Source: Spirochaetaceae bacterium (GTDB lineage Bacteria; Spirochaetota; Spirochaetia; Treponematales; Breznakiellaceae). Taken from it: 13,923 nt of DNA. The notes under the pieces were generated by a model. That model had not been told where the DNA came from, searched no databases, and saw nothing but the letters and a program-made list of their open reading frames with translations. Of the stretch, positions 6,779 to 13,885 are shown one piece after another (the first letter of the stretch is position 1; each line of letters begins with the position of its first letter). The translations under genes were made by a program, and so were the position numbers. Location: NCBI GenBank assembly GCA_031278295.1, contig JAITKQ010000002.1:1-13923 (forward strand). Reading direction: 5' to 3'.

Positions 6779-7786
6779 ATGGCAAAGGGCGAAAGTTTTT
6801 TGTTTTTGGGTCCTGAACTAGGTGAAAAACAGGAAGCCATTGAACGAATACGCGGGGAATTGACAAAAAAGTACGGCGTTCCGCCGGAAGAAACATCCTT
6901 TTATGCGGGCGATACACCGGCCGCTGACATAGCGTCTTTCCTGTTGAACGGTTCGTTGTTTTCCGAAGCCCGCCTGGTGTTTGTTAAAAATGCGGAATTG
7001 CTGAAAAAAAAGGATGAGACGGCAGGTCTTGTGTCTTACCTTAAAAACCCTTCGGATAACACCACGCTTATTCTTGTTTCGGATATTCCCGGGATTGACC
7101 GCGCGGTAGAGGGGGCCCTTCCCAAGGCCGCAAAGCATGTTTTTTGGGAAATATACGAAAATAAAAAGCCTGAATGGGTACGTTCCTACTTTCGCCGTGA
7201 AGGTTTTTACGTTGACGGGGACGCCGTAAACACGATTCTGGAATTGGTGGAAAACAACACGGACGCGCTACGGCGTGAATGTTCACGCCTGATGCTGTTT
7301 GCGGGAAAGGAAAACGGGACAAAAGGCGTGATAAGCGCGTCCGAAATTGAAAAATGGCTTTCGCACACGCGCAGTGAATCCGCATTTACCCTTTTTTCCG
7401 CGCTTGCCGCCGGCAACCTGTCAAAGTGTATAGAGATAATGAATACTCTCCTTGCCGCCCAGGAAACGCCTGTCGCGATAATTGCCGGCATCACCTGGTG
7501 TTTTAAGCGCTTTCGTGATTACTGTGAGCTTGCGGCGCGGGGGGAAGCTTCCGATTCCGAATTAAAAAAAATCGGTATTACCACGATGAAAAGCAGGCGC
7601 GACTATGCCGACGCTGAACACACCTTTGGACTTAACGCGGCCGACAAGTGTATAGCGCTCTGCGCCGAGTACGATCTTTCCGTGCGCTCCGGAGGCACGG
7701 CGCTGGAAAGTATACTGCTGGATATTTACTTGTACAAAATATGGAGTCTTGGGATTCATAACGCAAATGAAAGGAGTCGGGTTTGA
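6779..7786 (+). CDS. holA: DNA polymerase III delta subunit (clamp-loader wrench)
   Basis: 335 residues, the normal size for HolA. The N-terminus (SFLFLGPELGEKQEAIERI) matches the delta-subunit opening of a beta strand plus GPE. It is followed by the family-typical LVFVKNAELLKKK region and the hydrophobic strand TTLILVSD, then helical domains II and III. Delta opens the beta sliding clamp within the clamp loader; unlike the tau/gamma subunits it does not bind ATP. ATG 6779 is preferred over the adjoining TTG 6776. The ribosome binding site is weak, suggesting translational coupling to lexA, which ends nine bases upstream. Its stop overlaps the TTG start of xseB. Assignment is by overall pattern, since HolA is poorly conserved. 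Confidence 0.88.
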   Translation: MAKGESFLFLGPELGEKQEAIERIRGELTKKYGVPPEETSFYAGDTPAADIASFLLNGSLFSEARLVFVKNAELLKKKDETAGLVSYLKNPSDNTTLILVSDIPGIDRAVEGALPKAAKHVFWEIYENKKPEWVRSYFRREGFYVDGDAVNTILELVENNTDALRRECSRLMLFAGKENGTKGVISASEIEKWLSHTRSESAFTLFSALAAGNLSKCIEIMNTLLAAQETPVAIIAGITWCFKRFRDYCELAARGEASDSELKKIGITTMKSRRDYADAEHTFGLNAADKCIALCAEYDLSVRSGGTALESILLDIYLYKIWSLGIHNANERSRV

Positions 7787-8013
7787 AAAATTTTGAAGAA
7801 CGTCTGGAGCATCTTGAAAAACTGGGAGAACAGATTCGTAAAACAGATATACCGCTTAACGAGGCGCTCGCGGCGTTTGAAGAAGGTATTAAACTTGCCC
7901 GCGATCTGGAAAAAGACCTGGAAAAAATAGAAAGCCGTATCGAGATTCTGGTAAACGGCGACAAGGCTGGCGGCACGGAAAAACCGGAACTTGAACTGTT
8001 CGACGGGAACTGA
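7783..8013 (+). CDS. xseB: Exodeoxyribonuclease VII small subunit
   Basis: 76 residues with the characteristic XseB pattern: NFEERLEHLEKLGEQI, then IPLNEALAAFEEGIKLARDL, and a second long charged helix ending in a short acidic tail. Several XseB subunits wrap the large subunit XseA to make exonuclease VII, which degrades single-stranded DNA in repair. The start is TTG 7783, overlapping the holA stop (TTGA), with AAGGAG six bases upstream, so translation is likely coupled. xseA is not in this window. This is the last recognisable gene of the plus-strand cluster. Confidence 0.93.
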   Translation: MKNFEERLEHLEKLGEQIRKTDIPLNEALAAFEEGIKLARDLEKDLEKIESRIEILVNGDKAGGTEKPELELFDGN

Positions 8014-8586
8014 CATTGGTTACGCGCTCCGAATACGCGCCTGTGGTATGACCGGCATGAATATAGCGCGTTTACTTGTAAAACACCAATATGACGGGGA
8101 CGGAACAAGTGTGCAATCGCTTGCTTTCGAGGGTGTAAACCCCCGCAAAGGGTGTAGCGCAAGCTGTGTGGCAAGGCCCGGGCTTTGGAGAGCGGTAATT
8201 TTACATTTACCGGTCTATCATTGCCGAAAAAGCCGTTGTGTACGAAACGCGGGGATTGGAGGGGCGCGCAACGTGCCCGCAGGGAATGGAGGGGCAACCC
8301 AAGGGGCTTGCCTGGCGGAACCCCGCAAAGCCCGGTTTCCGGCACGAAGGGCCGGAAATGCGCCCAAATTACCTGAGAAATTTTTATAAATGTAAAACTG
8401 CCGGGTCTAATACCCGCCGGTGCCCTCCCGCCGAATCGGGGACTTCTTTTACAGCCCTTGGCACGGAAGGAGCGGATAACACGGTAGTCAAAACCCCCGC
8501 CACCGCCCCCTTCGTACCCGAGGGCACGGCGTAAAACCCGCTTTGGGGACGCTACCGCGTAGCGGCTTTTAAGCCCGCTGGCGGGC
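8014..8586. other. Long gap without a convincing gene
   Basis: About 570 bases follow xseB. Several frames are open on both strands: plus 8238-8534 would start with GTG and give about 98 residues rich in Gly, Pro and Arg, but with low-quality composition, and minus 7632-8345 overlaps xseB. None has a recognisable fold or a ribosome binding site. Small GC-rich inverted repeats occur (GGGT CTAAT ACCC near 8404; GCTAC CGC GTAGC near 8551). No terminator with a T run was found for the upstream operon. Confidence 0.5.
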
Positions 8587-8588
8587 TT
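8571..8588. other. Hairpin just upstream of the ptsI promoter
   Basis: AAGCCCGC TG GCGGGCTT, a perfect inverted repeat that folds as a 7-bp stem with a 4-base loop. It has no T tract on the plus side, but on the minus strand it ends in AAAAGCC. It touches the -35 hexamer of the ptsI promoter and could be an operator or a weak terminator for upstream transcription. Confidence 0.5.
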
Positions 8589-8616
8589 GCCTTAAATATA
8601 GGGGGTAGGCTATAGT
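8587..8616 (+). promoter_or_regulatory. Putative sigma-70 promoter of ptsI
   Basis: TTGCCT (8587-8592), an 18-base spacer, then TATAGT (8611-8616). The same TATAGT -10 is found before ppdK. Transcription would begin around 8623, only a few bases before ATG 8627, giving a nearly leaderless mRNA. No ribosome binding site at good distance precedes the ATG. Confidence 0.45.
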
Positions 8617-8626
8617 ATGCTTGTCT

Positions 8627-10348
8627 ATGAAAGAGCTTGCCGGGATTGCGGTATCGAAAGGTTTGGGCGTTGGCAAAGCTATGCTGTACCTTGAAGACGC
8701 TTTGCCGGAAATACCCCGGTACAGTGTAAGCGGGGAGCAGGTAGACGGGGAGTGGCGGCGTTTCCTGTCGGCCACCGCCGCGATAACAGAAAAAATCCGT
8801 CAAAGACTTAAGGAGACTCCGCTTAGAAACAGCAAGGAGCGGCGTTATATACTGGAAGCACAGCTTCTTATGTTTGAAGATGTTGATTTCCATGAAAATG
8901 TTAGACTCGGCTTGGAGAGCAGGCTACAAAATCTTGAAAGCATAGTTTGGGACACCTCCCAGGAAATAGTACGAAAGCTGTCCGCGCTACCCAGCGCGGA
9001 ATTCGTGGCCCGTATCGCCGATGTTTCGGGCATGGCGCGGGACTTGTTGAATGAATTACTTTCGATACAGCCGGTTTCGCTTGCCAACCTTAACGAAGCG
9101 GTAATAGTTGTGGCCCGTGATCTTTTGCCGTCGCAAGCAATTGTGATGAGTAAAGATTTTGTGAAGGCGATCGTTACTGATGCGGGAAGCCACATATCGC
9201 ACACGGCTATAATTGCCCGTGCTTCCGGGATACCGGCTGTTATGGGGCTTTCATCCGGTTCGGCGCAGATAAAAACGGGCGATACGCTGATTGTGGACGG
9301 CGACAATGGGCTTGTCGTGATAAACCCGGACAAAAAAACGCTTGTGCTCTACCAAAAGATGATAAAAGAAAGCCGTGCGAAGGCTAAAATGGCGTCCCAA
9401 CTGAACGGGCGCAGCGCCGAGACAAAGGACGGCCGGCGGTTTATGTTAAACGTAAACTTGGAAACACCGTCCGGTTTAAAGGATGCGCTGTCCCGTGGGG
9501 CGGAGGGGGTGGGGCTCTACCGTTCTGAATTCGCTTTTTTTGCGGAAGACAGGGTTTCTGATGAGGAAAGCCAGTACCTTACCTATAGTGAGATGCTAAA
9601 AGCGGCCAAAAACCTGCCGGTTACGATACGTACGCTTGATGCGGGCGGTGACAAAATCATCCCTTCTCTGTTTCAGGACAATGATGAAAAGAATCCGCTG
9701 CTGGGCTGGCGATCGATCCGTTTCAGCCTTTCCATGCCGGAGATATTTAAAATTCAGCTTCGTGCGATACTACGCGCATCCGTTCACGGGAATGTACGGA
9801 TAATGTTCCCGCTCATTTCGGGGCTCACAGAACTGGAGCAGGCCTTGGGTTTTCTGGAAGAGGCAAAAGCCGAGTGTGCGGCAAAGAAACAGCCATACAG
9901 CGGCACCATCCCCGTTGGCATCATGGTCGAGGTTCCGTCCGCCGCGCTTGTCGCGAACAAGCTAATAAAAAAGTCGGATTTCTTCTCGATAGGTACGAAC
10001 GATCTGATTCAGTATACGCTGGGTGTGGACCGCGGCAACGAGAGGGTAAGCTACCTGGCCCAGCCCACGCACCCGGCGATACTCCGGCTTATCAAGATGA
10101 CGATAGACACCGCCCACAGGCATGGGAAGCCCGTAGCGATGTGCGGCGAGATGGCGGGCGATACACGGCTTGTCCCGCTTCTTGTGGGGCTCGGCCTTGA
10201 TGAATTTAGCATGAACGCCGCCACGATCAACGATGTTAAACGTATAATCCGTGAATTTTCCTTTGCCGAATGCCAAAAACTTGCACGAAAAGCCCTACGG
10301 TGCGCCAACGCCGAGGAGGTTGCGGCCTTACTCGAAAATCCGGTTTAA
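8627..10348 (+). CDS. ptsI: PTS enzyme I (phosphoenolpyruvate-protein phosphotransferase)
   Basis: 573 residues, the standard enzyme I length. The N-terminal half holds the HPr-binding and swivelling phosphohistidine domains, with active His192 in GSHISHTAIIARASGIPAV. The C-terminal PEP-binding barrel has the family signatures LYRSEFAFF, RTLDAGGDK, MVEVPSAAL and FSIGTNDLIQYTLGVDR, and catalytic Cys506 in VAMCGEMAGD. It transfers phosphate from PEP to HPr in the cytoplasm, the first step of the phosphotransferase system. In organisms without sugar permeases of this type it serves regulation instead. No ptsH or EII genes lie beside it. ATG 8627 is chosen by homology of the N-terminus (KELAGIAVSKGLGVGKA); TTG 8621 is also in frame. 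It converges with ppdK. Confidence 0.96.
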   Translation: MKELAGIAVSKGLGVGKAMLYLEDALPEIPRYSVSGEQVDGEWRRFLSATAAITEKIRQRLKETPLRNSKERRYILEAQLLMFEDVDFHENVRLGLESRLQNLESIVWDTSQEIVRKLSALPSAEFVARIADVSGMARDLLNELLSIQPVSLANLNEAVIVVARDLLPSQAIVMSKDFVKAIVTDAGSHISHTAIIARASGIPAVMGLSSGSAQIKTGDTLIVDGDNGLVVINPDKKTLVLYQKMIKESRAKAKMASQLNGRSAETKDGRRFMLNVNLETPSGLKDALSRGAEGVGLYRSEFAFFAEDRVSDEESQYLTYSEMLKAAKNLPVTIRTLDAGGDKIIPSLFQDNDEKNPLLGWRSIRFSLSMPEIFKIQLRAILRASVHGNVRIMFPLISGLTELEQALGFLEEAKAECAAKKQPYSGTIPVGIMVEVPSAALVANKLIKKSDFFSIGTNDLIQYTLGVDRGNERVSYLAQPTHPAILRLIKMTIDTAHRHGKPVAMCGEMAGDTRLVPLLVGLGLDEFSMNAATINDVKRIIREFSFAECQKLARKALRCANAEEVAALLENPV

Positions 10349-10353
10349 GCCTA

Positions 10354-10464
10354 GCGGGGGTTTTCCGCATCCCTGCAATTTTATAGCTGTTACAAGGGCA
10401 GGCGGGGTTTACCGGCCAAAACGTTAAACGTTTTGGCCGGTAAACTTTAACCCAAAACCCCCGC
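10354..10464. repeat. Outer inverted repeat framing the ptsI-ppdK gap
   Basis: GCGGGGGTTTT at 10354-10364 and its exact complement AAAACCCCCGC at 10454-10464 frame the palindrome at 10407-10445. The arms lie six bases after the ptsI stop and 13 bases from the ppdK stop. Together they could form a long cruciform that limits read-through in both directions. Confidence 0.75.
10407..10445. terminator. Perfect 17-bp hairpin between convergent genes
   Basis: GTTTACCGGCCAAAACG, loop TTAAA, then the exact complement. It sits midway between the stop codons of ptsI and ppdK, the expected place for a bidirectional terminator. It lacks an adjacent T run on either strand, so if it terminates it is not a classic intrinsic terminator. 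It may instead protect 3' ends or block read-through. Confidence 0.6.
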
Positions 10465-10477
10465 GTCAGACCGGGTT

Positions 10478-13135
10478 TTATCCCCTATTCCGTATCACCG
10501 CCTGCGCGCCGGCAAGACGGGCAACAGGCACACGGAAGGGCGAGCAGGACACGTAGTTAATTCCGGCGCGGTAGCAGAAGTCTATTGTTGCAGGATCCCC
10601 GCCGTGCTCGCCGCAGATGCCGATCTTCAAATCGTTCCTTGTTTCACGGCCTTCTTTGATGGCAAACTGCATCAGCCTGCCCACACCGTTTTCGTCTACG
10701 GACTTGAACGGGTCCACGTCCAGCACATGTTTTTCGAGGTACGAAGGGACGAAGGAACCCACGTCGTCGCGGCTAAACGCGAAGGTCATCTGGGTAAGGT
10801 CGTTCGTGCCAAAGCTGTAGAAGTCGGCGTACCGGGCGATATGGCCCGAGGTCAGCGCCGCGCGGGGCACCTCTATCATAGTGCCTATGCGGATTGGAAT
10901 ATCGACGCCGGCCTTTTCCATCACCCGCTTCAGCACGGCCTCGGCGTTCGGACGGAGCAGTTTGAGTTCGCGGGCGCTCATCACTATCGGTATCATGATT
11001 TCAGGGTGAACCGGGATACCCTTATTTAAGCATTCGCAGGCGGCAAGCGCGATCGCCTCGACCTGCATATCGTAGATTTCCGGGTAGGTGACGGCAAGAC
11101 GGCAGCCCCGGTGACCGAGCATAGGGTTGGACTCGCGCAGCTTGGCAATCTTGGGCTCAAGTTCCTTTGGCAGAACGCCAAGGTGTTCGGCAAGTTCGGC
11201 AATTTCAGGCTTTGTATGCGGCACAAATTCGTGGAGCGGCGGGTCAAGCAGGCGTATCGTAACCGGCCTGCCATTCATCGCCTTGAATATGCCGATGAAG
11301 TCCTTTTTTTGCAGCGGCAGAATCTTTTTGATCGCCTTTTTGCGATCTTCCGGCGTACCGGCGAGTATCATCGCGCGGAAATGGATCAGCTTGGCCTTGT
11401 CGAAGAACATGTGTTCAGTGCGGCAGAGCCCGACGCCGTCCGCGCCGAATTCAAAGGCCCGCGCCGCGTCTTCAGGCTGATCCGCGTTGGCACGGACTTT
11501 GAATCCTTCGACTCCGCTACGGACGGAAGCGTCGCGCACTTCGTCGCACCAGCCAAGGAAGGTCTCAATATCCTTGTTCAGCTTGGGCTTTACGAGCGGC
11601 AGGCTTTCGCCGTAAACATTGCCGGAAGAGCCGTCTATTGTTATCCAATTTCCTTCTTTGAACGTGACATCGCCGATCTTTACCTTTTTTCCGCCATACA
11701 CGGACACGCCTTTTGCGCCCGCGACACAGGGGGTCCCCATGCCGCGCGCCACAACCGCCGCGTGGCTTGTCATCCCGCCTGTCGATGTAAGGATACCTTG
11801 GGAAACGACCATGCCGCCTATGTCTTCAGGGCTCGTCTCCTGCCGGACGAGCAGCACCTTTTCGCCCCTTTTGTGCCATTCCTCCGCTTCTCGTGCGCTG
11901 AACACGATGCGGCCCGAAGCCGCGCCGGGAGATGCGTTAAGCCCCTTGGTAAGCGGTTTTGCCGATTTTAACGCCTTTACGTCTATCATAGGATGGAGGA
12001 GCTGGTCGATATGCTCCGGCCCCACGCGCATTATCGCCGTTTCTTTGTCGATAAGCCCTTCCGCCACCATGTCGATCGCGCATTTTACCGCGGCGGCGCC
12101 GGCCCGCTTGCCGTTCCGTGTTTGCAGCAGGAAAAGTTTACCCTGCTGAATCGTGAATTCCATGTCCTGCATATCGCGGAAGTGCTTTTCAAGGATATTC
12201 TTGATGCTGACAAGCTGGGCGTACACTTCGGGGTTATTTTCCTCAAGCCGGGACAACTTTTGCGGGGTACGGATACCGGCGACAACATCCTCGCCCTGCG
12301 CGTTCATCAGGTACTCGCCGTAAAATTTATTTTCGCCGGTAGAAGGATCGCGGCTAAAACATACGCCCGTACCCGAATCATCCCCAAAATTGCCGAAAAC
12401 CATCGACTGTACGTTCACCGCCGTGCCCTTCAGCCCGTGAATCTCGTTCAACTCGCGGTACTTTATCGCCCGCTCGTTCATCCACGAACCAAAAACCGCG
12501 TTTATAGCGCCCCAGAGCTGCTCGTCCGGTTTTTGGGGAAAATCTTGTTTTGCGAATTTTTTGACAATACCCTTGTACTCGTCAACGATCTTTTCAAGAT
12601 CATCGGCATCGAGCGCCGTGTCCGCCTCAACCTTTTTTGCTTTCTTGACGCCATTGAGCACCTGCTCAAAGGCTTCGTGGGGCACGCCCATCACAACATC
12701 CCCGTACATCTGGATAAAACGGCGGTAGGCGTCCCACGCGAAACGCGGGTTATCGGTCTTGTTGGCCAGCCCGTGTACGGCCTTGTCATTCATGCCCAGA
12801 TTCAGGATTGTGTCCATCATGCCGGGCATAGAAACCGCCGCGCCGGAACGTACAGACACCAGTAAGGGATCGTCCGCGTCGCCCAGTTTCTTGCCCATCA
12901 AAGCCTCCAGCCGCTCAAGGTTTTCACGCACGGCGGTTTTTACCTCGTCCGTGTACTGCTCCCCGTTCTCGTAGTATGACGCGCATACCTCCGTAGAAAT
13001 CGTAAACCCGGGCGGTACGGGAATCCCCAGGTTCGTCATCTCGGCAAGGTTCGCGCCCTTTCCGCCAAGAAGGTCTTTCATCTTGGCTTCGCCTTCAGCG
13101 CTTCCGTCACCAAAAAAATAAACATCTTTTGACAT
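10478..13135 (-). CDS. ppdK: Pyruvate, phosphate dikinase
   Basis: 885 residues, a typical PPDK length. The N-terminal ATP-grasp domain (to about 340) starts VYFFGDGSAEG and contains LLGGKGANLAEMTNLGIPVPPG. The central phosphohistidine domain has His458 in GGMTSHAAVVARGMGTP. The C-terminal PEP/pyruvate barrel has LCRTEHMFF, MIEVPRAAL and FSFGTNDLTQMTFAFSRDD, and catalytic Cys841 in GICGEHGGD. It catalyses ATP + Pi + pyruvate to and from AMP + PPi + PEP. In anaerobes it often runs in the glycolytic direction, using pyrophosphate to gain ATP. ATG 13135 follows GGAGG at six bases. It is transcribed alone from the promoter at 13162-13170 and converges with its distant paralogue ptsI. Confidence 0.98.
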   Translation of the reverse strand: MSKDVYFFGDGSAEGEAKMKDLLGGKGANLAEMTNLGIPVPPGFTISTEVCASYYENGEQYTDEVKTAVRENLERLEALMGKKLGDADDPLLVSVRSGAAVSMPGMMDTILNLGMNDKAVHGLANKTDNPRFAWDAYRRFIQMYGDVVMGVPHEAFEQVLNGVKKAKKVEADTALDADDLEKIVDEYKGIVKKFAKQDFPQKPDEQLWGAINAVFGSWMNERAIKYRELNEIHGLKGTAVNVQSMVFGNFGDDSGTGVCFSRDPSTGENKFYGEYLMNAQGEDVVAGIRTPQKLSRLEENNPEVYAQLVSIKNILEKHFRDMQDMEFTIQQGKLFLLQTRNGKRAGAAAVKCAIDMVAEGLIDKETAIMRVGPEHIDQLLHPMIDVKALKSAKPLTKGLNASPGAASGRIVFSAREAEEWHKRGEKVLLVRQETSPEDIGGMVVSQGILTSTGGMTSHAAVVARGMGTPCVAGAKGVSVYGGKKVKIGDVTFKEGNWITIDGSSGNVYGESLPLVKPKLNKDIETFLGWCDEVRDASVRSGVEGFKVRANADQPEDAARAFEFGADGVGLCRTEHMFFDKAKLIHFRAMILAGTPEDRKKAIKKILPLQKKDFIGIFKAMNGRPVTIRLLDPPLHEFVPHTKPEIAELAEHLGVLPKELEPKIAKLRESNPMLGHRGCRLAVTYPEIYDMQVEAIALAACECLNKGIPVHPEIMIPIVMSARELKLLRPNAEAVLKRVMEKAGVDIPIRIGTMIEVPRAALTSGHIARYADFYSFGTNDLTQMTFAFSRDDVGSFVPSYLEKHVLDVDPFKSVDENGVGRLMQFAIKEGRETRNDLKIGICGEHGGDPATIDFCYRAGINYVSCSPFRVPVARLAGAQAVIRNRG

Positions 13136-13161
13136 TATGTTCCTCCAATTAAATTTTCTAA

Positions 13162-13170
13162 ACTATAGCA
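13162..13170 (-). promoter_or_regulatory. Extended -10 promoter of ppdK
   Basis: On the minus strand TGC is followed by TATAGT (13167-13162), an extended -10 motif. No good -35 is present at 16-18 bases. Transcription would begin near 13155, giving a leader of about 20 bases that contains the GGAGG site. Confidence 0.5.
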
Positions 13171-13204
13171 CAGCTCAAATTAAAAATACAGGGCACGTTG
13201 CGAT

Positions 13205-13232
13205 GTTTCGAAACGACACGGGTTTTAAAACC
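13205..13232. promoter_or_regulatory. Two short perfect palindromes upstream of ppdK
   Basis: GTTTCGAAAC (13205-13214) and GGTTTTAAAACC (13221-13232) lie about 50-75 bases upstream of the expected ppdK start point and upstream of the tRNA promoter. They are the size of operator half-site pairs for a dimeric regulator. The regulator is unknown and chance cannot be excluded. Confidence 0.3.
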
Positions 13233-13265
13233 GGCCTCTATTTTTCCGCCGCGCCGCGCAGCGTA

Positions 13266-13294
13266 TTGAAACAATCGGGCCTGGCGGGTACATT
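13266..13294 (+). promoter_or_regulatory. Promoter of tRNA-Arg
   Basis: TTGAAA (13266-13271), a 17-base spacer, then TACATT (13289-13294). The expected start point near 13301 leaves a leader of about 20 bases before the tRNA. The spacing is optimal; the -10 matches consensus at 4 of 6 positions. Confidence 0.5.
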
Positions 13295-13320
13295 TATTCC
13301 AGCGCGTAGTCCGCGTTGTA

Positions 13321-13394
13321 GCGTTCGTAGCTCAGCCGGATAGAGCAACGGACTTCGGATCCGTAGGCCGCACGTTCGAATCGTGTCGAACGCA
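13321..13394 (+). tRNA. tRNA-Arg (anticodon UCG)
   Basis: A complete 74-base cloverleaf. Acceptor GCGTTCG pairs perfectly with CGAACGC. The D stem is GCTC/GAGC, and the anticodon stem ACGGA/TCCGT has loop CTTCGGA with anticodon TCG at 13355-13357. The T stem GCACG/CGTGT (one G-T pair) has loop TTCGAAT, and the discriminator base is A. The 3' CCA is not encoded, so it must be added by a nucleotidyltransferase. It should read CGA and probably other CGN codons. The 3' part of the gene (13370-13394) is not repeated elsewhere in the window, so there is no sign of an integrated element using this tRNA. Confidence 0.96.
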
Positions 13395-13412
13395 AACATA
13401 ATTCTTTACCAG

Positions 13413-13444
13413 AGTTGTTCAAAAACTTCAGCTTCTGAACAACT
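13413..13444. other. Hairpin downstream of tRNA-Arg
   Basis: AGTTGTTCA at 13413-13421 pairs with TGAACAACT at 13436-13444 around a 14-base loop. It begins 18 bases after the tRNA and could end or process the tRNA transcript, but no T run follows. Confidence 0.5.
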
Positions 13445-13450
13445 TCCGCT

Positions 13451-13489
13451 AAAAAACGCGGTTTTGGGGCTTTTAAGCCACAAAACCGC
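13451..13489 (-). terminator. Intrinsic terminator reading on the minus strand
   Basis: The arms GCGGTTTTG (13458-13466) and CAAAACCGC (13481-13489) enclose a second stem GGCTT/AAGCC with a single mismatch between, about 14 bp in all. Six A at 13451-13456 become a T6 tract directly after the hairpin on the minus strand. This is a good Rho-independent terminator for leftward transcription from the right of the window. No minus-strand gene is seen between 13490 and the window end. Confidence 0.55.
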
Positions 13490-13537
13490 AGGAGCCAAGG
13501 GACCCGGCCTGTTCCATCGAAGCGAAGGTTCGCACCG

Positions 13538-13560
13538 GGCCCCCGGCTATGCCGGTGGCC
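13538..13560. other. GC-rich hairpin
   Basis: GGCC and CCGGC arms pair with GCCGG and GGCC around the loop TAT, with one internal mismatch. It is one of at least six hairpins between the tRNA and the end of the window. Confidence 0.5.
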
Positions 13561-13688
13561 GTTTAGCGCACAGTCGATTTGTTTTGGGACAGGCTCAGTT
13601 GTCACAGCCGATTGCGGGGCGGCAATGGGTACCGGAACAGACTTTGGAAGTAGCGGCTTCAAAGGTCTGTCAATGAAATCGGAAAGGA

Positions 13689-13824
13689 AATGAACCGCCC
13701 CGCCGCAAAACAGCGTCAAGCTGTTTTGCCTGACGTTTTGCCGCCTGCCTAAGCCGGTAAGGAAGGGTAGGCGGGGTATTAAACCCCAGTACAATGAACC
13801 GCCCCGCCCTGAAGGGCGGGGTAT
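13689..13824. repeat. Duplicated hairpin unit with inverted ends
   Basis: AATGAACCGCCCCGCC occurs at 13689-13704 and again at 13793-13808. GGCGGGGTAT occurs at 13770-13779 and 13815-13824. Each unit therefore has ends that pair (CCCCGCC with GGCGGGG) but a different interior: 65 bases in the first and six in the second. The second unit is a tight hairpin (13802-13821, CCCCGCCC TGAA GGGCGGGG). The pattern resembles REP/BIME-like elements or the subterminal hairpins of IS200/IS605-type elements, but no transposase is present. Confidence 0.6.
13705..13729. other. Perfect 10-bp hairpin inside the first repeat unit
   Basis: GCAAAACAGC, loop GTCAA, GCTGTTTTGC. The following TGACGTTTTG could pair instead with CAAAAC...CGTCA, so two mutually exclusive folds are possible. 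Confidence 0.6.
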
Positions 13825-13885
13825 CTTGTAAGCGTTGCATCATTTACGAGGGCGAGTTCTGTAAGACAAGCTGCTCTGCGGCTTG

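Noticed and set aside
769..8238. Identical 13-mer GAAAAAGCCGTTG at 769-781 and 8226-8238
   Set aside because: About one such match is expected by chance in a window of this size, and similarity does not extend beyond it.
8238..8534. Plus-strand ORF of about 98 codons after xseB (GTG start)
   Set aside because: No ribosome binding site and no recognisable domain; Gly/Pro/Arg-rich composition typical of GC-rich non-coding repeats. Kept only as part of the gap description.
11111..12865. Long plus-strand ORFs opposite ppdK
   Set aside because: Shadows of the strongly conserved ppdK coding strand, with no independent protein-like features.
13294..13794. Minus-strand 166-codon ORF
   Set aside because: It runs antisense through the whole tRNA-Arg gene and several hairpins, so it is chance.
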